64,000 bases of DNA from Bacteroidales bacterium (GTDB lineage: Bacteria; Bacteroidota; Bacteroidia; Bacteroidales; UBA932). Position 1 is the first letter of the stretch, and every line of letters begins with the position of its first letter. The notes beneath the pieces were generated by a model. That model made no database searches, was not told where the DNA came from, and saw nothing but the letters and a program-made list of their open reading frames with translations. The translations under genes were made by a program, and so were the position numbers. The stretch is from assembly GCA_017469845.1 (NCBI GenBank), contig JAFUFP010000017.1, forward strand, positions 1-64,000, in the 5' to 3' direction. Shown here piece after piece: positions 1-8,386 of the stretch.

Positions 1-140
1 CGGCAAATCCGCTCGATTTTGCTTCCGGCAAAATCTTGAAATTCCCGCTTCTGAGGTTTGCATTTTCGCCGACTTTTCCGTTTGTTTTAGCGAAACGCTC
101 TTCTCGCGAAGCTTATAATTGACTTTTTAAAGTGGACTCA

Positions 141-175
141 ATTATTCAAACTTAAATAATTCAAACTTGAATAAT
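141..175. repeat. AT-rich repeat/hairpin downstream of prfB
   Basis: attcaaactt occurs twice, 15 bp apart (144-153 and 159-168). The outer arms attattcaa (141-149) and ttgaataat (167-175) form a 9-bp inverted repeat. It lies 22 bp beyond the prfB stop, so it could be a weak transcription end for prfB, but there is no GC-rich stem and no clear U tract. Positions 1-140 hold no gene that I can support. Confidence 0.4.
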
Positions 176-196
176 CCGGACAAGAGTGTCAGAGTT

Positions 197-1345
197 TCAA
201 TCCACATCCTCAACAACGGGAGGAGTGGTCCCGCTGCCTTCCTGCATGAGGAATGTCCTCATGAACTCGCTTATATCACCGTCGAGTACGCCTTGGGTGT
301 CGGCTGTCGAATAACCGGTCCTCAAATCCTTCACCATCTTGTAGGGATGGAGGACGTAGCTTCGGATCTGGGAGCCCCATTCGATCCTCTTTTTCTGTCC
401 CTCGAGTTCAGCCTGCTTTTCCTGACGCTTTTTGAGTTCAAGGTCATACAGCCGTGACTTGAGGATACGGAGAGCGTTTTCTTTGTTGCCTATCTGGGTT
501 CTGCCTTCGGTATTCTCCACTACGATACCTGTCGGGATATGGCGTACACGCACACCTGTCTCGACCTTGTTGACATTCTGGCCACCATGGCCGCCGCTAC
601 GGAACGTATCCCATTCCAGATCGGAATCCTTTATTTCGATATTGATGGTGTCATCCACGAGCGGGTACACGAAAACGGACGAGAAAGTCGTTTGCCGCTT
701 TCCCTGGGCATTGAACGGGGAGATCCTCACCAGACGGTGAACTCCGTTCTCGGCCTTGAGGTAGCCGTATGCATAATCACCTTCGAACTGGATGGTGGCG
801 GATTTGATTCCGGCTTCATCACCGTCAAGAAGATCGGTAACCGTCATCTTCATTCCGCTTCTTTCGCCCCAACGGGTATACATCCTCATCAGCATCGCAG
901 ACCAGTCGTTGGCTTCGGTTCCTCCCGCTCCCGAATTTATCGTGAGGATAGCTCCCAGGTTGTCCCCTTCCGCTCCGAGCATATTGCGGAGTTCGAGAGC
1001 CTCCACTTTATGGAGAGCGTCGAGATATGCGGCGTCAAGCTCCTTGGATTCTTCGGTCGCAAGCGACTCGTCCGTGGATGCCCCCAATGAATCCTTCGCG
1101 AATTCATACAGGACATCGAGATCATCGACCGCCGAGAGTGCAGCATCGTAATCCGTCACCCAGGATTTGATTGAATTGAGGTTTTTGAGGAAAGATTCCG
1201 CGGCTTTCGGGTCGGACCAGAAATCGGCCGCCTCCGTTTTGCGGGAAAGGGATTCCACCTGACGGCGTTTGTCGTCTATGACAAGGTTGTCCTTGAGAGA
1301 GGATACACGCTGGCGGAGTGCTTTTATCTGTTCTGCTGTGGTCAT
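197..1345 (-). CDS. prfB: Peptide chain release factor 2
   Basis: Class I release factor that recognises UGA and UAA and triggers peptidyl-tRNA hydrolysis on the ribosome. The 382 residues match the RF2 family in length. The RF2 codon-recognition tripeptide SPF is at 209-211 and the catalytic GGQ at 254-256 within GGHGGQNVNK. RF2 genes of many bacteria need a +1 frameshift at an in-frame UGA near codon 25; here the reading frame is continuous through that place (codons for NLVIDDKRR), so no frameshift is needed. The ATG start matches the family N-terminus. A TATATTTG -7 box (1405-1412, minus strand) abuts the terminator of the upstream glutamine synthetase gene, so prfB probably has its own promoter. 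Confidence 0.97.
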   Translation of the reverse strand: MTTAEQIKALRQRVSSLKDNLVIDDKRRQVESLSRKTEAADFWSDPKAAESFLKNLNSIKSWVTDYDAALSAVDDLDVLYEFAKDSLGASTDESLATEESKELDAAYLDALHKVEALELRNMLGAEGDNLGAILTINSGAGGTEANDWSAMLMRMYTRWGERSGMKMTVTDLLDGDEAGIKSATIQFEGDYAYGYLKAENGVHRLVRISPFNAQGKRQTTFSSVFVYPLVDDTINIEIKDSDLEWDTFRSGGHGGQNVNKVETGVRVRHIPTGIVVENTEGRTQIGNKENALRILKSRLYDLELKKRQEKQAELEGQKKRIEWGSQIRSYVLHPYKMVKDLRTGYSTADTQGVLDGDISEFMRTFLMQEGSGTTPPVVEDVD

Positions 1346-1373
1346 GTCTTAAGGATGTGACAGGTGCGAGGTC

Positions 1374-1404
1374 GGAAAAAGAATGGACCGGTCGCACCGG
1401 TCCA
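1374..1404 (-). terminator. Intrinsic terminator of the glutamine synthetase gene
   Basis: The perfect 8-bp stem tggaccgg/ccggtcca (1384-1391, 1397-1404) has a 5-nt loop and is followed on the minus strand by ttcttttt. It starts 43 bp beyond the glutamine synthetase stop. The prfB -7 box touches the stem. Confidence 0.75.
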
Positions 1405-1446
1405 CAAATATAGTCATTATTTTGGTGATTCAAGCCGCCGTAGGCA

Positions 1447-2961
1447 TCATCCGCAGTAGAAATACTCCCTCACAAGCTTCTCCATGAGGGAAGGATCCGA
1501 CGCAACCTCATCACGCAGCGTGGAGTCCGAGAATGAACGCAAGCCGGAGACGATTCCGTCGATCATCTTGGGACGGAAAACATCCATCGCCTCGAATACC
1601 GCCCTGTTCTTTTCAAGGCAGGCGGCCGAGTCAACACAGCATCCCGGCAATGAAACCAAAGACTTGAGACGGTCCCGGTTTTCCTGACGGTGAATGTCCA
1701 TGTCGACATATGTCTTCCCGGCTATTGCAAGGGCCTCCTCTTCCGGGAGTTCAAGTCCGAACCTCGCCGCGACGCAAAGCCCGGCCATCAACTGATAAAT
1801 GTCGGCCGAACAGTCCGGGGATCTCATTTCGAATGTCTGCTTCGACCTTGTATTGAGATCCGCCGCCTTTTCCATGGGATTGACCATAGCGCTCATGTCC
1901 ACGCCGCTCGACCATCCGAGAGGGACCCTCACAAGGGCCGAACGGTTGCAGTCGCCCCAGCACACGTTGGTCGGGGCCTCCTGGTGGGGAACAAGCCTGA
2001 AATAAGAGGTAGGGTTCTTGTTTCCGAAGGCGGTTATCGAAGGAGCCAGAACCATAAGTCCGGCAATGGCCCTTCTGGCCTCGGAAGAGAGTTTCCCGTC
2101 CTTGCCGAGGGTGATGTTCATGCCATCCTTCATCAGCCTCATATGGATATGCATTCCCGATCCGGCTTCACCGACAATGATCTTCGGGGCGAAGGTGACG
2201 TCGAGACCATAGCGGTAGGCAAGATTCCTAATCACCCATTTTGCCAGGAGCAGCTGGTCTGCCGCGGTCTCTACCGGGCAAGGGAGGAATTCGATCTCGT
2301 TCTGCTCGTAGATTTTCCCGTCAAGGGTGAAGTTGCCGACTTCGCTGTGACCGTATTTTATCTGCCCGCCTGTCTTCGCGACGAAGTCCATGCACTGACG
2401 GCGGAAGTCACCCAGTTTGGAGAAAGGTTCACTCTCATGGTAGCCTCTCTGGTCCGTACAGGGGAAGAGTTCATCCTCTTCGGTGATGACATAGTATTCA
2501 AGCTCACCCATAGCCTCGAAAGAGAATCCGGTGCTCGATTCGAAAGCTTTTTCGGCCCTCATCAGGGTCTGGTGCGGAGCGCAGTCGAAGGGCTTTCCGT
2601 CCTTGTCGAAATATGAGCACAGGAAGCACAAGGTGGGGATTTCACAGAAGGGATCGACGAATGCCGTCCTGTAACGGGGTATGACATATAGATCGGAATT
2701 GCCGGCTTCAACAAATGAAGGGAAAAGGCTAGATCCGTCAACCCTCTCCCCTTCCGTGAGGACAGTTTCGGCATAAGCGAGGCTGTTCACGGTGAATGAG
2801 AGGGTCTTCACCCTGCCGTCTTCGGCCGGGTACATGAAATCTATCATGCGGATTCCGTTGCCTTCTATGAAATGCAGCATGTCCTCCCTGGTGAAAGACT
2901 CGGGATGTTTCCCAAGAAATGCCACGACTTCATTGGGATTCAGTTCAATGGTTTTGTCCAT
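1447..2961 (-). CDS. glnA: Glutamine synthetase, type I-like (about 500 aa)
   Basis: ATP-dependent amidation of glutamate to glutamine in the cytosol. The 504 residues hold the GS catalytic signatures in order: GELEYYV near 152-158 (metal-binding Glu residues), GSGMHIHM at 267-274 (ATP/metal His), RLVP at 322-325, NRSALVRVP at 339-347 (ammonium/phosphate binding Arg) and FEMRSPD at 377-383. It is much shorter than the roughly 730-residue GlnN (type III) enzyme common in Bacteroidales, so it belongs to the GlnA-like family. I see no adenylylation-site sequence like that of enterobacterial GlnA. It is transcribed alone from a promoter at 3011-3040 and ends at a strong terminator. Its activity on glutamate, as opposed to another amine acceptor, is inferred from the motifs. 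Confidence 0.9.
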   Translation of the reverse strand: MDKTIELNPNEVVAFLGKHPESFTREDMLHFIEGNGIRMIDFMYPAEDGRVKTLSFTVNSLAYAETVLTEGERVDGSSLFPSFVEAGNSDLYVIPRYRTAFVDPFCEIPTLCFLCSYFDKDGKPFDCAPHQTLMRAEKAFESSTGFSFEAMGELEYYVITEEDELFPCTDQRGYHESEPFSKLGDFRRQCMDFVAKTGGQIKYGHSEVGNFTLDGKIYEQNEIEFLPCPVETAADQLLLAKWVIRNLAYRYGLDVTFAPKIIVGEAGSGMHIHMRLMKDGMNITLGKDGKLSSEARRAIAGLMVLAPSITAFGNKNPTSYFRLVPHQEAPTNVCWGDCNRSALVRVPLGWSSGVDMSAMVNPMEKAADLNTRSKQTFEMRSPDCSADIYQLMAGLCVAARFGLELPEEEALAIAGKTYVDMDIHRQENRDRLKSLVSLPGCCVDSAACLEKNRAVFEAMDVFRPKMIDGIVSGLRSFSDSTLRDEVASDPSLMEKLVREYFYCG

Positions 2962-3010
2962 AATGAAAAGGTTATCGTTTCAGTGTTATTATGTGCGACT
3001 AATTTGCTTT

Positions 3011-3040
3011 CAAAGGTATGAAATTTTACGGATATGCAAA
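3011..3040 (-). promoter_or_regulatory. Bacteroidota-type promoter for the glutamine synthetase gene
   Basis: On the minus strand TTTG (3037-3040), an 18-bp spacer, then TACCTTTG (3011-3018), matching the TTTG/TAnnTTTG consensus. The spacer is 1 bp shorter than the usual 19-21. Confidence 0.6.
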
Positions 3041-3187
3041 ACGATTTAAAACAAGAATTGAAAATTTGCTTTAAATCTGTAACGAAAACACCCGAACTCT
3101 TCACCGGAGGGACAGGCCGGTCGTTTACCCGAGGAAATACCGTAAATAATTCCCATCTTTGCAAAGCAAAACTATTTTCTCCCGCAA

Positions 3188-4087
3188 ATGGCAACCATCG
3201 GCATATTCGATTCAGGTGAGGGGGGACTCTCCGTCCTCCGTGAAATCGTCCGTCTTCTTCCCGACGAAAAATACATCTACTATTCCGACAACGCTTATTG
3301 TCCTTACGGGGACAAGAGTGCGGAATACATCATCGGAAGATGCAGGACAATCACCGAACTCCTGCTTTCCAAAGGAGCCGACATCATTGTGGTCGCATGC
3401 AATACGGCGACAGCCGCCGCCATCTCTGTTCTGAGGAAAGAATACTCCGACAAAGCCGACCCCAAGGTAAGGGAGATAGTTCTTGCCCTCACATCGGGCA
3501 AGACTGACCATGTGATGTTCATCGGCATGGAACCCGCCGTGAAACCCGCCGCCCTCGGGACCAGGAGCGGAGTGATCGGGGTCCTGGCCACAGCCGGCAC
3601 CCTAAAAGGTTCGAAGTATCTCACGACGAAGGGCAACTACGAAGAAGGCTGCCGCATAGTCGAACACGTGGGGAAAGGTTTCGTGGAACTTGTGGAAAAA
3701 GGTATCCTCTCCGGTGACGAAGCCGAAAAAACCGTCGGTGAAAGCCTCCGGCCGCTTCTTGACGAAGGTGCGGACACGATTGTCCTCGGCTGCACCCACT
3801 ACCCTTTCCTTCTCGACACGATGAAGAAAATCGCCGGAAAGGGAGTGAAGTTCATAGATCCCGCTCCCGCCGTCGCCAGACATCTCATCTACGTCATGGT
3901 ACAGGAAGGGATTCTCGGGGAAGGGAAAGCCACCCGGGCCCTTTCGACGGTAATACGCCTCGCTGAAGAGGAAGCCCGCGGCGAAGGCGCAAAAAATATC
4001 GGGTCCCTTCCGGAACCCGACATCGAACTCATATCTTCAGGAGAATCTGAACCTCTGAGGAGGATTTTCGACCTCATCTTCGGCTGA
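3188..4087 (+). CDS. murI: Glutamate racemase
   Basis: Interconverts L- and D-glutamate to supply D-Glu for the peptidoglycan stem peptide. At 299 residues it is a little longer than the usual 260-280. The acid/base pair is intact: Cys71 in VACNTATA and Cys202 in LGCTHYPF. Asp8 lies in the N-terminal FDSGEGG motif and SDNAYCPYG follows at 33-41. The ATG start gives the family N-terminus. It diverges from the glutamine synthetase gene; a CATCTTTG sequence about 30 bp upstream may be a degenerate -7 box. In many Bacteroidales murI sits beside the ompH/bamA block; here that block is about 41 kb away. Confidence 0.96.
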   Translation: MATIGIFDSGEGGLSVLREIVRLLPDEKYIYYSDNAYCPYGDKSAEYIIGRCRTITELLLSKGADIIVVACNTATAAAISVLRKEYSDKADPKVREIVLALTSGKTDHVMFIGMEPAVKPAALGTRSGVIGVLATAGTLKGSKYLTTKGNYEEGCRIVEHVGKGFVELVEKGILSGDEAEKTVGESLRPLLDEGADTIVLGCTHYPFLLDTMKKIAGKGVKFIDPAPAVARHLIYVMVQEGILGEGKATRALSTVIRLAEEEARGEGAKNIGSLPEPDIELISSGESEPLRRIFDLIFG

Positions 4088-4104
4088 TTTCCGTCATATA
4101 ATCT

Positions 4105-5763
4105 TTAATTGTAGTAGACATTGTACCTGCGGGCCATGTCGCCGTACATCTGTCCGAGCACCTCGAGATAGGGGTGTCCGCTCATCATCACTACCCTGTA
4201 GACCGTGTCGTCAACCCTGTAGTACTCGGTCCCGCCGAGGGTGAGGGTATCGAAGTCTTCGGGGAGTTCCTCGACAAGAGCTCCTGCCGGAGGAACGATC
4301 ACCTCGTAACGGCCATTGGCGTTGAGGATGTAGAAGACACCGTCATCGTAGTAGTACTCCTGATTCGCATATGCGTAGCTCTGGGCGAGGCCGAGGCGCG
4401 AAGCGATATCGTAGGAAGACTGCGCCGAGGTGAGGTTCATCGCGAGCATGCTGTTCTGACGTGCGATCAGAGCGTTGTTCTCGGCGATTATCCTGTTCTG
4501 CTCGTCAATGTACCTGCTGTACGAATCCCAACCGGAATATGTCCTGTAGACATTGTGGTAGTAGGAGAAGCGGACAGGTGCGAAGACCACATCCCTTATG
4601 GCGTTTGCGATGAGAACTCCCACAGGAGGTCTGCAGATGACGTAGTATCCGTGGAACGGCCTGTAGTAGATGTCATTGTACATGTAGTAATCAATTCCGT
4701 AGTAACGCACCTTGCGGTAACGGGGAGGGAGAGAATGGATTCTGAATCCGAAATAGTGGGGATCAGGTCCATAGAAGTGACCGGGCCTGTTGTAAGGGAT
4801 GTAGTCCCTCTCGCGGGGATGAATCCTCTCAACGTTATGGTTGTTGATGCGGAAGTCATCGTAACGGGCGCCGGCGTTTCCTCTGCCGTCAGGGCCGCCG
4901 TTGGGGGCGACATTCTGGGAAGAAGCGTTCTTCATGTCATCGGTGATGGTGGTGAGACCACGCCTGGTGACATTGGTGTTGGACCTTACGGAAGCGTTGT
5001 TGCCTGAAGCGTTCTGTGCGCTCGGGGTCACGGACGAACCGCTTGTCGAACGGACATTACGGCTTGACTGTGTCGCTGTTCCGTTGCCGGAAGAAGTTCC
5101 GGAAGTTGTGGAGCGGCGAATCTGTGTTCCGGGTGTGGAGCTCGAAGAAGAGGAAGAAGATGTTCCGCTGCTGCGACGTACCGTCGACCCGGTGCTGTTT
5201 GAGCGGGTAGCTCCCGATCCGGTGGAGGTTGTACCGGCGGAACGGCGGACCGTTGTTCCGGTGCTTCCGGAAGAAGAGCTTCCTGAAGAGTTGTTATTGG
5301 TACCGCTGCCTCTCCTTATCTGTGAAGATGAAGAAGGGGAAGTGGTTGTTGACCTCGTCGAAGATGAAGTTCCGGAAGAACGGACCGTAGAGGAGGAGCG
5401 GCTGGTGCCCGAAGAGCGGACGGTGCTTGAAGAGCTGCCGGACGAACGGACGGTGCTTCCTGAAGAACGGGTGTTGTTATTCTGGACTGTAGGTCTTGAC
5501 GAAGATGAGGATGAGCTTGTACTTCCGCTGCTGCGACGGACCTGCGAGGAAGAAGAGCCCACGGAGGAACGTGTAGAGGAAGAACTCGGGGATGCCGACG
5601 AACTTGATCTTCTTACCGAGGAGGAAGAAGATGACGAAGTAGTCGTTTTAGTCGAGGACCCCGACGAACCAGTGCGCCGGGTCTGTGCTGAGAGATCTGC
5701 AGGGAGCATGATCAGGGCAGCTGCGATCGCTGATGCGAGAGCTGTATAGATTGAATTTCTCAT
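4105..5763 (-). CDS. Secreted Ser/Arg-rich protein with C-terminal DUF6515-type domain
   Basis: Function unknown. The ATG start gives a signal peptide (MRNSIYTALA..., cleavage near SAQ); an upstream GTG at 5770-5772 would add three residues. Residues of roughly 30-270 are a low-complexity tract of Ser, Thr, Gly, Arg and Asn in which short units such as VRRSSG and TVRSSG recur. A Tyr-rich region follows (GYYV, YYGIDYYMYND), then a short helical stretch (EQNRIIAENNALIARQN), and a C-terminal domain with YYYDDGVFY, VIVPPAGALVEELP and GGTEYYRVDDTVYR typical of DUF6515 proteins. It sits 20 bp beyond the NamZ-like gene and is the last gene of the eight-gene run. The low-complexity part may act as a stalk or wall-spanning linker; this is inference. 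Confidence 0.8.
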   Translation of the reverse strand: MRNSIYTALASAIAAALIMLPADLSAQTRRTGSSGSSTKTTTSSSSSSSVRRSSSSASPSSSSTRSSVGSSSSQVRRSSGSTSSSSSSSRPTVQNNNTRSSGSTVRSSGSSSSTVRSSGTSRSSSTVRSSGTSSSTRSTTTSPSSSSQIRRGSGTNNNSSGSSSSGSTGTTVRRSAGTTSTGSGATRSNSTGSTVRRSSGTSSSSSSSSTPGTQIRRSTTSGTSSGNGTATQSSRNVRSTSGSSVTPSAQNASGNNASVRSNTNVTRRGLTTITDDMKNASSQNVAPNGGPDGRGNAGARYDDFRINNHNVERIHPRERDYIPYNRPGHFYGPDPHYFGFRIHSLPPRYRKVRYYGIDYYMYNDIYYRPFHGYYVICRPPVGVLIANAIRDVVFAPVRFSYYHNVYRTYSGWDSYSRYIDEQNRIIAENNALIARQNSMLAMNLTSAQSSYDIASRLGLAQSYAYANQEYYYDDGVFYILNANGRYEVIVPPAGALVEELPEDFDTLTLGGTEYYRVDDTVYRVVMMSGHPYLEVLGQMYGDMARRYNVYYN

Positions 5764-5783
5764 AACCGACACGCTTTAAAAAG

Positions 5784-7091
5784 TTAATAATAGAGGTAAT
5801 ATTTCTTTGAAAGGGTCTTGAAGTCTTCAACATCTTTCATCCAGTAGGAGAGGATGTCCTGGACTTTCTGTCGCCTTCCGAATTCTATTCTTACATAATC
5901 CGTACCACAAACGAGGTCGAACATGTTATTGCGGCCCGCGGATATCTTGAAAGGGTTCTTTTCGGGGTACAATTCCCCTACCGCCTGCATCACGTAGAAC
6001 TGCGTCGTGGTAAGCGTAGCCTTCGCGTAATCGGTATAACTGTACTGCACTCCGTGGAGGAGTTTGCCCTGCCATGGTCCGGAAATAGGCTTGTAGTGGA
6101 TCGTCCTGAAAGACACTCCGGGGATATTGTAGGAATCCAGTTTGGCCTTCAGTTTGTCGGCATCGACCCATTCGGCCGCGAAAGTCTCGAAAGGAAGGGT
6201 GTATCCCACCCCGATATTGAGGTAGTCGTTGAATTCCCCGCAGATACCGGCGGAAGGATAATCTATCGCGGACTGGGGATAAGGGATGTTCGGAGAAGGA
6301 AGGACCCAAGGAAGACGGGTGTCGATGTATGTCATATTCCTTTTCCACCCCTCCATGGGAACTACGGTGAGCTTGCATTTGAGGGCGGGCTCATTGCCCT
6401 TCTGTCCGCGGTTCAAGCCTTCCTCGTTTATCAGCATGGCAAGTTCACCTACGGTAAGGCCATACACATACGGGATCTTGAACTCGCTTACGAATGAATA
6501 GTATCCGTCTTCGACGTAGTTGCCTTCGACCTTCTCTCCTCCAAGGGGATTGGGACGGTCAAGGACCATCACCTCTATCCCTTTCTTCGCGCACGCCCTC
6601 ATCACAAGACCGAGCGTGCTGATGAAAGTATACGAACGGGTTCCCACATCCTGGATGTCATACACCATCACATCCACTCCCTCGAGCATCTTCTCGGAAG
6701 GTTCCCTCGTGGAGCCGTAGATGGAATACACCGGTACACCTGTAGCCGGATCCTTCGTGTCTTCGACCTTGTCCCCGGCATAGGCGTCTCCCCTAACCCC
6801 GTGTTCGGGGCCGTAGAGGGCGACGAGTTCAACTCCAGGAGCTTCGAAGAGAATATCTATCGTGGAGCGGAGGGAACGGTCTATTCCGCTGGGATTGGTG
6901 ACAAGGCCGACTCTCTTTCCTTTGAGGCCTTCGAATCCGCGCGAACGGAGTACCTCGATTCCGGGACGGACAACTCCTTCACCGACGGGAGCGGCTTCAG
7001 ATGCGGCTGCGGAAGATGCCTTCTCTCCGGAAAAAGCGCAAGCGCCCAACATCACCGAGAGTGCCGCGAAAAGTATAAGCGTTCTTTTCAT
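5784..7091 (-). CDS. namZ: NamZ-family (DUF1343) lipoprotein, likely exo-beta-N-acetylmuramidase
   Basis: DUF1343 proteins include NamZ of Bacillus and Tannerella, which release MurNAc from the non-reducing ends of peptidoglycan glycan fragments. This 435-residue protein has a lipoprotein signal peptide with the lipidated Cys at 18 (LGAC). The family motifs are present: GLVTNPSG, ALYGPEHGVRGDAYAG, VYDIQDVGTRSYTF, LDRPNPLGG and the C-terminal RNNMFDLVCGTDYVR. It follows the serpin gene by 35 bp in the operon with an AmpG-like permease and a SpoIID-domain protein, which supports a role in cell-wall fragment turnover. Substrate is inferred from family and context. Confidence 0.88.
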   Translation of the reverse strand: MKRTLILFAALSVMLGACAFSGEKASSAAASEAAPVGEGVVRPGIEVLRSRGFEGLKGKRVGLVTNPSGIDRSLRSTIDILFEAPGVELVALYGPEHGVRGDAYAGDKVEDTKDPATGVPVYSIYGSTREPSEKMLEGVDVMVYDIQDVGTRSYTFISTLGLVMRACAKKGIEVMVLDRPNPLGGEKVEGNYVEDGYYSFVSEFKIPYVYGLTVGELAMLINEEGLNRGQKGNEPALKCKLTVVPMEGWKRNMTYIDTRLPWVLPSPNIPYPQSAIDYPSAGICGEFNDYLNIGVGYTLPFETFAAEWVDADKLKAKLDSYNIPGVSFRTIHYKPISGPWQGKLLHGVQYSYTDYAKATLTTTQFYVMQAVGELYPEKNPFKISAGRNNMFDLVCGTDYVRIEFGRRQKVQDILSYWMKDVEDFKTLSKKYYLYY

Positions 7092-7126
7092 AAGTCTTTT
7101 TTGTTATGGGTATTACAGAAGGAGGA

Positions 7127-8386
7127 TCAGTTTTGGGAATCCTCTATTTTGACTATGCATCCTTCGAAATAGACGTCCTTAGTCACCCTGTCATAGATGG
7201 CGAAGACGAAAGGACGGTCAACGAAGAACTGGACCGGAGTCTCCGGTCTTACGGAAGTAAGTCTCATTGAAATCGAGGTGACCGCTGCCGCTTCAGCCCC
7301 TTCCTCGTTGACTTTGAGGAAGCACTTCTGGTTCACGTCCGATACGGCGACCGGGAAGGTTGTCATGTTCCCGAAACCTCCCGTGAAGGCTGAACGTATG
7401 CCCATCGCCTTGAGAGTGGCGTTCATGTTGAGAGTGGTTTCGATGGTGAATTTCGGGATCCTGAGTTCCACCTGGCAGGGCGAAGCTCCGACGATGGCCC
7501 TGTTCATCGTGTCCGCGTCCAGGGCTGACACCACAGAAGAAAGGTCTTTTCCACTTTCCGGAAGGATGAAGAGCATGGAATAACGCTCCTTGTACGGCAG
7601 TGAAAGGGATGAGAAAGATTCACAGCGATAATAGTCCATCTTCCCGTTACGGTTCATGAAGGAGACATCCTTCTGGTCCCCGGCCACGGAATGGAACGTC
7701 CCTTTTTTGGTGAAATTCTCATTGAAGGGAGTCGCCCAAGGCGCCTTGAAATAAAGCGCGTTGAGAAGAAGCATCACGGTACTTCCGGGAATTTCACCGA
7801 CGATTGAAGGGATTTTGCCGGCGGTATGGTCACTGCACCAGGAGTTGATTTCCTTGACGGTCTCCCGCGATGAGAAATCCCTGGTCTCCACCTGTGCCGA
7901 GAACTTCTTCTCTATGGCATTCCTGTATGAATCCAGCACGGCGACACCTTCCTTCAGCCACACTGAAGAAGCGGTATTGACGATGGTGTTCTCATCTGTA
8001 AAAGGAACGATATCACCGAAAGAACCGCCCAGAACGGAGAGAAGTTCTTCCCTTGTCGGTCCGGTGGCACCTTCAAGAAGAAGGGAAAGGGCATAGCCCG
8101 CACTGAGAGGAGAAAGGACGAGGTTGTCCGCAAGTCCTTCCTGCGAAGCCGCGTTACGCAGAAGCGAAGCTGAAAAATCCATCGTAAGGGAATTTGTTGT
8201 CGAAGGCGAGACTTCGCTCCGGGGCCCGGACACGCTTTCCGACGACGCCGTGAATGTGAGCATCGGGGAAGAAGAAGGGTCCGCTTCACTCTGGAGAGGA
8301 GTTCCCCTTCGGGAATTCCCGCAGCAGGATAGAGCGATGCACGCCAAAGCGAGAGATGCGGATAATTTAAGGAATCTTGTCATCAT
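7127..8386 (-). CDS. Serpin-family lipoprotein (protease inhibitor)
   Basis: Serpins are suicide inhibitors that trap serine or cysteine proteases. This 419-residue protein has a lipobox (IALSC, Cys21), so it is probably anchored to a membrane facing outward. The fold markers are clear: NLVLSPLSAGYALSLLLEGA, NALYFKAPW, SLPYKERYSMLFILPE, LRIPKFTIE, and the reactive-loop hinge VNEEGAEAAAVT, followed by DRPFVFAIYD. The small residues in the hinge (GAEAAAVT) suggest an inhibitory serpin. It starts at ATGATG; the first ATG overlaps the stop of the upstream permease gene, so translation is probably coupled. Target protease is unknown. Confidence 0.92.
   Translation of the reverse strand: MMTRFLKLSASLALACIALSCCGNSRRGTPLQSEADPSSSPMLTFTASSESVSGPRSEVSPSTTNSLTMDFSASLLRNAASQEGLADNLVLSPLSAGYALSLLLEGATGPTREELLSVLGGSFGDIVPFTDENTIVNTASSVWLKEGVAVLDSYRNAIEKKFSAQVETRDFSSRETVKEINSWCSDHTAGKIPSIVGEIPGSTVMLLLNALYFKAPWATPFNENFTKKGTFHSVAGDQKDVSFMNRNGKMDYYRCESFSSLSLPYKERYSMLFILPESGKDLSSVVSALDADTMNRAIVGASPCQVELRIPKFTIETTLNMNATLKAMGIRSAFTGGFGNMTTFPVAVSDVNQKCFLKVNEEGAEAAAVTSISMRLTSVRPETPVQFFVDRPFVFAIYDRVTKDVYFEGCIVKIEDSQN

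Noticed and set aside
5000..5700. Possible CRISPR or minisatellite array
   Set aside because: Repeats are short, irregular and codon-phased within a coding sequence; there are no constant repeats with unique spacers.
4901..5749. Long plus-strand frame rich in Glu and Val opposite the DUF6515 gene
   Set aside because: It is the antisense of the Ser/Arg repeat tract (Ser and Arg codons read as Glu, Leu and Val on the other strand); it has no domain and no promoter.
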